Below the pieces are notes generated by a model that saw nothing but the letters and a program-made list of their open reading frames with translations, ran no database searches and was not told where the DNA came from. 6,066 nucleotides of DNA from Bacteroidales bacterium UBA7574. GTDB taxonomy: Bacteria > Bacteroidota > Bacteroidia > Bacteroidales > Paludibacteraceae. Made by a program: the position numbers and the translations under genes. Positions 1 to 4,385 of this stretch are shown here, in pieces (the stretch's first letter is position 1; each line of letters starts with the position of its first letter). The DNA lies in NCBI GenBank assembly GCA_002479035.1, contig DLLA01000171.1:1-6066 (forward strand), in the 5' to 3' direction.

Positions 1-32
1 ACATGAGGATATTTCAGCGACATACCTACCAC

Positions 33-584
33 ATGGAGACGGATGAGGATTTGATGCGTCTCGTGCAGAATGGGGACGAGGCAGCGTTCGGGGTGCTGTT
101 TGACAGGTATGCAGGTGCGGTGCAGTCGTTCTTCAGCAGGCGAGTGAACGGCGATGAGGAGGTGGCGGCTGACTTGACACAAGATATATTCCTCGTACTG
201 TGGAGCAAAAGCCAAGCCTATCGGCAAGGGCAACAAGTGCGACCGTGGCTGTTCACTATCGCGTACAACAGGCTGAAGGATTACTACAAGAGCGTTGATT
301 ATCAGGCACTTTATACCGAAGAGGTGTTGCAAACGAGTGAAGAGGCGGCGGAAGATATGACGAGTCTCCGCATGGACGAAAGGCGATTTGACGAGGTGCT
401 CAGGCAAGTGTTAGGGCAACTGACGGAGGGGGAACAGGTATTGTTTGACCTACGATTCTGGGAGGAATTGTCAGTGGCAGAGATAGCCGAGGTAGTGGGT
501 GTACCCGAGGGTACGGTGAAGTCGCGGTTGCATGCCTTGACACAGAAATTACGGATACGTATGAAACCTTATGAATACAGATAA
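33..584 (+). CDS. ECF-type RNA polymerase sigma factor (sigma-70 family)
   Basis: A 183-residue protein with the two-domain layout of extracytoplasmic-function sigma factors, which direct core RNA polymerase to a small set of promoters. Sigma region 2 covers about residues 17-86, with the AAFGVLFDRY helix, the DLTQDIFLVLW stretch at about 47-57 and RPWLFTIAYNRLKDYYK at 70-86, as expected for core binding and -10 recognition. An acidic linker follows (about 95-115). Region 4 is about 124-175 and carries a helix-turn-helix (LSVAEIAEVVGVPEGTVKSRL, in part) for -35 recognition. The frame is also open from an ATG at base 3, but the ATG at 33 puts the usual DEDLMRLVQNGDEAAF opening at the N-terminus, so I prefer it. 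The upstream promoter lies outside the window. The 3' end overlaps the next gene, suggesting coupled translation. The family assignment is firm; the regulon is not known. Confidence 0.93.
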   Translation: METDEDLMRLVQNGDEAAFGVLFDRYAGAVQSFFSRRVNGDEEVAADLTQDIFLVLWSKSQAYRQGQQVRPWLFTIAYNRLKDYYKSVDYQALYTEEVLQTSEEAAEDMTSLRMDERRFDEVLRQVLGQLTEGEQVLFDLRFWEELSVAEIAEVVGVPEGTVKSRLHALTQKLRIRMKPYEYR

Positions 585-1038
585 ATATACGAATATGAAC
601 AAGTCAGATATAAACAAGGTAACCTTTGAGGACCAATTGCGGGCATCGGTCGGGCGCAGAAAACAAGCGGAAGGAATGGTGAAGCCGAGCGTGAAAGCGC
701 AGAATCCGATAGGTAAGCCGCAACAGGTGGTGCGGTTGGCATCACGGAGAGTGTGGCGGAGCGTAGCGGGAGTGGCTGTGGTGGTAGTGCTGGGCATGGC
801 GATAGTGCAGCCGTGGAGACAGAAGCCCGTAGTGCCTGCTGTAGAGATGCAGTCCATAACGAAAACGGTAACACAAGTGCCCGATACGGCAATCCCCATG
901 AAGTCCTTCCGCCAGTTGTACGAGGAATATGCGAGATATATGGCCATGCTACGGGCACAGCAAAAAGAGGAGGAGTGGAGCCGCAAAACAGCCATGGAGC
1001 AAGCCGAGGATTTCGGTAGGTTTTTGTCGCAGAATTAA
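571..1038 (+). CDS. Single-pass membrane protein, candidate anti-sigma factor
   Basis: A 155-residue protein whose start overlaps the last 14 bases of the sigma factor gene; a second possible ATG at 595 would instead leave a 10-base gap. Residues 1-63 are hydrophilic and basic, ending in RRVWR. One hydrophobic helix follows at about 64-80 (SVAGVAVVVVLGMAIVQ). About 75 residues then lie beyond the membrane, ending in a highly charged helical stretch rich in E, K, R and A (about 112-150). The positive charges before the helix favour an N-terminus in the cytoplasm. Gene position and topology fit a membrane anti-sigma factor that holds the upstream sigma factor, but I see no recognisable zinc-binding anti-sigma motif (no HxxxCxxC) and no FecR-like domain. 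The role is inferred from context only; it could be an unrelated envelope protein. Confidence 0.8.
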   Translation: MNTDKYTNMNKSDINKVTFEDQLRASVGRRKQAEGMVKPSVKAQNPIGKPQQVVRLASRRVWRSVAGVAVVVVLGMAIVQPWRQKPVVPAVEMQSITKTVTQVPDTAIPMKSFRQLYEEYARYMAMLRAQQKEEEWSRKTAMEQAEDFGRFLSQN

Positions 1039-1086
1039 GAGCGTAAACTATTGAAAATGAAATAATAACAAATTAATAAGAGTAGT

Positions 1087-1524
1087 ATGAAAAGTAGAGT
1101 GTTTATCGCAATGAGTGTGGCATTGGTGGCGTTGCTTACCATGTCGTGTACGAAACCCAAACGAGATGCATTGGCAGGGAAAATGTTTGTATGTCCGGCA
1201 GATACTACCGCTGATATCAAAGTAAAAGACAATGATATTGCCGCAGTGATGGGATTTAGTGATGAAGGGCATTTTATCATGGGTTTTCTCCTGACGTATG
1301 CAGGCGACTACGAGATGGTAGAGCGTGAAGACGGGCTTTATGACCTGCACTTCATCACTACGATGGGGAAAGATGTGACAGAGGAATTGGGGAATATAAC
1401 ATACGACCCGGAGACGGGAAAATTGGCTATTCATGATGACAATGGTGATTTCAGTGGTTCATTTATATGGATTGACGGTATTCACAAAGGTCCCCTTTCA
1501 GACCATATGAATGAGTTGAAATAA
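1087..1524 (+). CDS. Small lipoprotein, paralogue 1 of a tandem pair
   Basis: A 145-residue protein with a lipoprotein signal peptide: basic MKSR start, hydrophobic core to about residue 18, then a lipobox-like TMSC with the acylated cysteine at residue 21. The mature part is acidic and appears rich in beta strands. It contains LAGKMFV (29-35), VMGFSDEGHFIMG (54-66), DYEM (74-77) and a GKDVTEE...YDPETGKL segment (94-113), ending in NELK. The same pattern recurs in the next gene, so the two form a small family. No enzyme motif is visible, and I cannot name a family. The order of short strands around a DG/EG turn resembles lipocalin-like Bacteroidales lipoproteins, but this is only an impression. 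It begins 48 bases after the upstream gene with no consensus Bacteroidetes promoter in the gap, so it is probably co-transcribed with the sigma factor. Confidence 0.88.
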   Translation: MKSRVFIAMSVALVALLTMSCTKPKRDALAGKMFVCPADTTADIKVKDNDIAAVMGFSDEGHFIMGFLLTYAGDYEMVEREDGLYDLHFITTMGKDVTEELGNITYDPETGKLAIHDDNGDFSGSFIWIDGIHKGPLSDHMNELK

Positions 1525-1594
1525 GACGCTTTGCAGAATACGTCGTCATAAAGATATAACTAAAAGAATACTAACCTATTAAACAGACAAAAGT

Positions 1595-1981
1595 ATGAAG
1601 AAAGTGATGTTCGTATTGCTCGCGTGCGTGCTGATAGCAGCAGGTGTGGCAGGAGCACTGACAGGGTGCAAACCCTGTACGGAGAAATCGCCTTTGGCAG
1701 GGAGAATGTTTGTGCAGTATGACGAAAAAGGTGAAATAAGCGAAATTATGGCATTCGGGGAGGATGGGCAGTTTGTGGCAGGTGCCTGGCTTGTCGGTGG
1801 TGGAAAGTACGAATTGGGTAGGGCAGACAATGGCAAAGATACTATCAAACTGGTTAATGCACGTACAGGGGAAGATATGACTGCGGATATGTGGTTTATG
1901 GAATATGATGCCGAAAAGGATGAGTTGTGTGAGTTTGAAAGACGAAATGGAGAGCGAAATCTCTTTACAGAGCTAAAGTGA
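1595..1981 (+). CDS. Small lipoprotein, paralogue 2 of a tandem pair
   Basis: A 128-residue protein with a clear lipoprotein signal: MKK start, hydrophobic stretch 4-22, and lipobox LTGC with the lipid-bearing cysteine at residue 25. The mature protein lines up with the preceding gene: LAGRMFV (34-40) with LAGKMFV; EIMAFGEDGQFVAG (50-63) with AVMGFSDEGHFIMG; KYEL (71-74) with DYEM; GEDMTADMWFMEYDAEKDEL (92-111) with the matching GKDVTEE...YDPETGKL part; and TELK with NELK at the very end. The mature part is about 20 residues shorter, with gaps mainly before the first conserved GF/AF turn and near the C-terminus. The ATG follows an A-rich stretch without a Shine-Dalgarno sequence, as is common in Bacteroidetes. 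The 70-base gap after the previous gene shows no consensus promoter. Probably an envelope protein of unknown function. Confidence 0.88.
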   Translation: MKKVMFVLLACVLIAAGVAGALTGCKPCTEKSPLAGRMFVQYDEKGEISEIMAFGEDGQFVAGAWLVGGGKYELGRADNGKDTIKLVNARTGEDMTADMWFMEYDAEKDELCEFERRNGERNLFTELK

Positions 1982-2030
1982 GACAGCGATGAAAGTAATA
2001 AAGCAGTAGAAAATAGTTTACATTAAGAGG

Positions 2031-2065
2031 AAAAGGCTGTTCGGCGAGATGCCGAGCAGCCTTTT
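2031..2065. terminator. Intrinsic terminator, probably bidirectional, between convergent genes
   Basis: Bases 2031-2045 pair with 2051-2065 to give a 15-bp stem with one T-G wobble (2040 with 2056) and a 5-base loop (GAGAT). The stem begins with AAAA and ends with TTTT, so a U-tract is present on the RNA from either strand. It lies 49 bases after the stop of the second lipoprotein gene and 34 bases beyond the stop of the leftward hydrolase gene. It therefore separates the convergent transcripts. Confidence 0.88.
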
Positions 2066-2099
2066 GTATGCGTGGTGGTGCCGTGACGGCAGGGTGGGA

Positions 2100-3185
2100 T
2101 TACGGGATTGGCACCATTTCAACGGGTTGCTGTTTGTCCTTGTCCAAGGGGGCGGCGGTGTAGGGGACATGGCGGAAATTGACAGCATTGAGGTCAATGC
2201 AGCGAATGGTGGAGTTGTACATGGTGCGGTAGTAGATACGCCGATGGCTGAGGTCGGTAGCCACAGTCAGTTGCGTGGCAGACGGGAGAAGGGGCACCAA
2301 TTGCCCGTTAGCGACCTGGATACCAATGGGTATGTCGAAGTTATTGAGTATGTGAAAGGCTTGAAAGACAGTCTCTTGCGTGGTTGGTAACTTGGGTGCG
2401 GTGGCTTGGAAGAAGGCTGCGCGTACAAACCGTGAGGGCGGAGTCATGTCGCCCGGTATGCCATGGAGTCCTCCACCCCCGCCGAAAGCCGTGAGTGACA
2501 TGTCGCCTATGGTGCGCGTTTGGATGGTGCCGGGCATGAGATTGATGTAGTTGTTGAGGTTGGTGAGGTGCCATTGGAACCCCGGTGCATTGGTGAGGAC
2601 ACCGAGTGTATTCTCATAGAAATGCGGTTGTTTATCGACGATTTCAAGCACCACCTGCCTGCCCGACGGCTCGGTGATGCGCCAATGGACGGTGGAACTG
2701 CGCGGGTCGATGCCAATAACCCGAATGGAGGGTAGGGCATCGATGACTTCGTCGATGGTGGAGAAACTGCCAAGAATCCAAGCGACTAACTGGAAATCGC
2801 TGATACAGATGTCTTTCACAGAGTCGTCGTAGTCCTCGTACATACCATAGCCGGGGAAATAGAAGAGCCCTGCGGCAAGCCCCGCCTCGTTGATGCCGTC
2901 CATGACGAATTCGGGTTGCTCGACCGTGAGCCCGACATAGCCGTACTTCGCCCTGAACTTCTTGCCCTCTTGGAGCCCTGTGGGTAGGAACGACTGCTGT
3001 TTGTGCCCGCGTGGAACGATGACATAGCCCGTATTGAGCGGGTCAACCGCCCACTCGATGGTGCGCGCAGCCACCACGTCGTTGTTCGTGGTGCGGAGAG
3101 TGATACCAGTGCATGCTCGAGAAACGGGCACACAAAGAAAAGAGCAGACCATGGCACTGATGCCCAAAAAGAAATACCTTTTCAT
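2100..3185 (-). CDS. Secreted choloylglycine hydrolase / penicillin V acylase family amidase (linear amide C-N hydrolase)
   Basis: A cysteine Ntn-hydrolase of the family that includes bile salt hydrolases and penicillin V acylases, which cut linear amide bonds. From the ATG at 3185 it is 361 residues; an in-frame GTG lies two codons upstream. Residues below count from that GTG (subtract 2 for the ATG start). A signal peptide (MKRYFFLG... to SRA) ends right before Cys27, so export would expose Cys27 as the N-terminal nucleophile. Counting Cys27 as 1, the known active-site residues fall in place: Arg43 (17), Asn201 in LTNAP (175), and Arg254 in PPSRFVR (228). Asn101 in DGINEAGL is the likely other oxyanion residue. 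The usual Asp at 20 is Glu46 here (RTIEW). The substrate (bile salts, penicillin V, N-acyl lactones or N-acyl amines) cannot be decided. It has its own promoter at 3237-3268. Confidence 0.92.
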   Translation of the reverse strand: MKRYFFLGISAMVCSFLCVPVSRACTGITLRTTNNDVVAARTIEWAVDPLNTGYVIVPRGHKQQSFLPTGLQEGKKFRAKYGYVGLTVEQPEFVMDGINEAGLAAGLFYFPGYGMYEDYDDSVKDICISDFQLVAWILGSFSTIDEVIDALPSIRVIGIDPRSSTVHWRITEPSGRQVVLEIVDKQPHFYENTLGVLTNAPGFQWHLTNLNNYINLMPGTIQTRTIGDMSLTAFGGGGGLHGIPGDMTPPSRFVRAAFFQATAPKLPTTQETVFQAFHILNNFDIPIGIQVANGQLVPLLPSATQLTVATDLSHRRIYYRTMYNSTIRCIDLNAVNFRHVPYTAAPLDKDKQQPVEMVPIP

Positions 3186-3236
3186 AGTCACACATAATTA
3201 GAGGTTAAACAATAGCCCAGACACCTTGAGCGTAGG

Positions 3237-3268
3237 CAAAGGTACAACAATTATTCGAGTTGGGCAAA
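3237..3268 (-). promoter_or_regulatory. Bacteroidetes-type -33/-7 promoter for the choloylglycine-hydrolase-family gene
   Basis: On the minus strand a TTTG element (3268-3265) is followed after exactly 20 bases by TACCTTTG (3244-3237), a perfect match to the TAnnTTTG -7 box used by the primary sigma factor of Bacteroidetes. Transcription would start near 3230, giving a 5' leader of about 45 bases before the ATG at 3185. The call rests on motif match, spacing and position. Confidence 0.8.
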
Positions 3269-3310
3269 TGATAGAATATAAATATAGTATAATCCTAATA
3301 TGGTTCGCAC

Positions 3311-3365
3311 AATCACATACTAATCACATACTAATCACATACTAACCACATACTAATCTCATACA
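3311..3365. repeat. Five tandem copies of an 11-bp direct repeat
   Basis: Units of AATCACATACT begin at 3311, 3322, 3333, 3344 and 3355. The first three are identical, the fourth differs at one base (AACCACATACT) and the fifth at two (AATCTCATACA). The array starts about 43 bases upstream of the -33 box of the hydrolase promoter. It ends one base before the stop codon of the neighbouring membrane protein gene, so it fills the space between that gene and the promoter region. The 11-bp period is close to one DNA turn, which would place each unit on the same face of the helix. It could be a regulator-binding array or a simple slippage-prone tandem repeat; the sequence does not decide. Confidence 0.92.
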
Positions 3366-3366
3366 C

Positions 3367-4131
3367 TTAACCCGATATTAACAGGGGGATAGTATGGTTG
3401 GTAAGCGAGAGGGTTTGCAAGAGTATGCAGGCGGCTATTGCCACGATAACGGACACCATGTAGATGATGCCCGAAAATACATTGGCAAAGCGCACAGGCA
3501 GATAGATGATGATGGCGGTCAGTATCATCTGCAGTACGGTAAGCCATGCGGGGAGGTGCGAGAGGGCGAACCAATCGGCATCGGCGAGGTCTGTCCAGCC
3601 CAAGAAGATAGCAATGGCATAGTACAACGCGAAAGTGCCGACACCAATGAGCGAGGCAGCCAACACTCGCCACGTGATGACGTGACGATAGGCCATATAG
3701 AGCCATATCCCAGGGATGATAATCAGTATCTCAGGGACGAGCAACGAGGCGCAACAGAGAATGAGTGTGCTCAAAAAAGCCTCCTGCAAAGGCCGGTGCT
3801 GGTAGTCGATACGCAGGAGAATGAGGTAGGTGAGTTGTGCACCCAAGACCGCCACCTGCCCCTGCCAACACGTGTGCAGGAAAGGCAGGGCGGAACAAAG
3901 GAGCCAATAGGAGGTGGGGACAAAAAACGAGGGCAGGTTGGTGATGTTCGCCTGGTAGAAAATGCGCATCATCATAAAGGCATTGACAGCAACCAACAGC
4001 AGGGTTGCCACCAATGCCCATAAGGAGTCAGACGCGAGAAACGAGGGTACCCACATAGCCGCACCCAAGCCGATGAGCACGATACGGCTCATCCAACTTG
4101 ATTGCGCGGTATGTCGAAGCCAGTACTTCAC
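3367..4131 (-). CDS. Integral membrane protein of unknown function, about eight helices
   Basis: A 254-residue, strongly hydrophobic protein. Likely membrane segments lie at about 17-32, 38-56, 70-87, 92-108, 118-146 (perhaps two), 155-178, 194-212 and 218-240. Short charged loops such as LLRIDYQHRPLQE (105-117) and AYRHVITWR (147-155) lie between them. The general plan recalls DUF6427-like membrane proteins of Bacteroidetes, but I cannot confirm that family and no catalytic motif is evident. I take the GTG at 4131 as start because MKYWLRHT gives a sensible basic N-terminus and an in-frame stop lies shortly upstream; the first in-frame ATG is at 4092. The gene follows the peptidase gene on the same strand after 240 bases of repeats, with no consensus promoter seen. 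It may rely on read-through or on a non-standard promoter inside the repeat field. Confidence 0.85.
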   Translation of the reverse strand: MKYWLRHTAQSSWMSRIVLIGLGAAMWVPSFLASDSLWALVATLLLVAVNAFMMMRIFYQANITNLPSFFVPTSYWLLCSALPFLHTCWQGQVAVLGAQLTYLILLRIDYQHRPLQEAFLSTLILCCASLLVPEILIIIPGIWLYMAYRHVITWRVLAASLIGVGTFALYYAIAIFLGWTDLADADWFALSHLPAWLTVLQMILTAIIIYLPVRFANVFSGIIYMVSVIVAIAACILLQTLSLTNHTIPLLISG

Positions 4132-4145
4132 AATAATTTCCGTCT

Positions 4146-4317
4146 CCGTTAATTGCCTTTAACAGACCTTAATGACGGGTTCTCCGTTAATCACCGTTAA
4201 TTAATCGTTAATGCACTAATAAACATATAATTACCGTGTAATTAACCATTAATTGCCGTGAGGGCGTGGCGGACAGGGATTAATGCCTCCGTTAATTGCC
4301 GTTAATAGACCGTTAAT
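4146..4317. repeat. AT-rich intergenic field of CCGTTAAT-type repeats
   Basis: Exact CCGTTAAT occurs six times, at 4146, 4184, 4194, 4289, 4299 and 4310. Near copies are TCGTTAAT (4205) and CCATTAAT (4246). A longer 12-base form, CCGTTAATTGCC, occurs at 4146 and 4289, with CCATTAATTGCC at 4246. All copies point the same way, and close neighbours are spaced about 10-11 bases apart (4184/4194/4205 and 4289/4299/4310). The block lies between the stop of the peptidase gene and the GTG start of the membrane protein gene. I see no open reading frame, RNA gene or transposase ends in it. It may be a binding array, a degenerate mobile repeat, or slippage-generated DNA. Confidence 0.82.
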
Positions 4318-4318
4318 G

Positions 4319-4385
4319 GGTTGCCCTGCGGGCAACTGACGACGCGAGCCGCGTCGTCCCCCAAGCAAAGGTTAGAAACCTTTGC
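4319..4385. repeat. Cluster of three consecutive hairpins at the 3' end of the peptidase gene
   Basis: Three inverted repeats with 3-base loops follow each other. In the first, 4319-4326 pairs with 4330-4337 (core TTGCCC/GGGCAA, loop TGC, outer G-T wobble). In the second, 4338-4346 pairs perfectly with 4350-4358 (GACGACGCG/CGCGTCGTC, loop AGC). In the third, 4365-4373 pairs perfectly with 4377-4385 (GCAAAGGTT/AACCTTTGC, loop AGA) and spans the peptidase stop codon at 4372-4374. No U-tract follows on either strand, so this is not a standard intrinsic terminator. The set may protect the mRNA 3' end, attenuate read-through into the membrane protein gene, or be a REP-like palindromic repeat found elsewhere in the genome. 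Confidence 0.82.

Noticed and set aside
3..32. Longer N-terminus for the sigma factor starting at base 3
   Set aside because: The extra ten residues (MRIFQRHTYH) precede a typical sigma-factor opening at the ATG at 33; the longer form cannot be excluded but looks like upstream leader.
549..995. Minus-strand frames opposite the candidate anti-sigma gene
   Set aside because: They overlap the sigma cluster antisense and give Cys/Thr/Ser-rich sequence with no domain; the plus-strand frame has a clean membrane topology and operon position.
3105..3185. Reading the hydrolase N-terminus as a lipoprotein signal with Cys27 as lipidated residue
   Set aside because: The residues before the cysteine are S-R-A, with no L/V/I at -3 and a charged residue at -2, which is not a lipobox; Cys27 is needed as the free Ntn nucleophile.
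3311..3365. CRISPR array
   Set aside because: The repeats are 11 bp and directly adjoining, with no spacers and no cas genes nearby.
3394..4023. Open frame of 209 codons on the + strand opposite the membrane protein gene
   Set aside because: The product is low in hydrophobic core and rich in G, E, R, Q and H, as expected for the shadow of a membrane protein gene; the minus-strand reading has coherent transmembrane helices.
4363..4371. Possible -7 box for the membrane protein gene (TAACCTTTG on the minus strand)
   Set aside because: It has three bases rather than two between TA and TTTG, lies in a hairpin and more than 230 bases from the GTG start; too weak to call.
4146..4385. Insertion sequence or MITE with terminal inverted repeats and target duplication
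   Set aside because: I found no matching inverted ends bounding the region and no flanking direct duplication; the internal repeats are direct and the palindromes are local.
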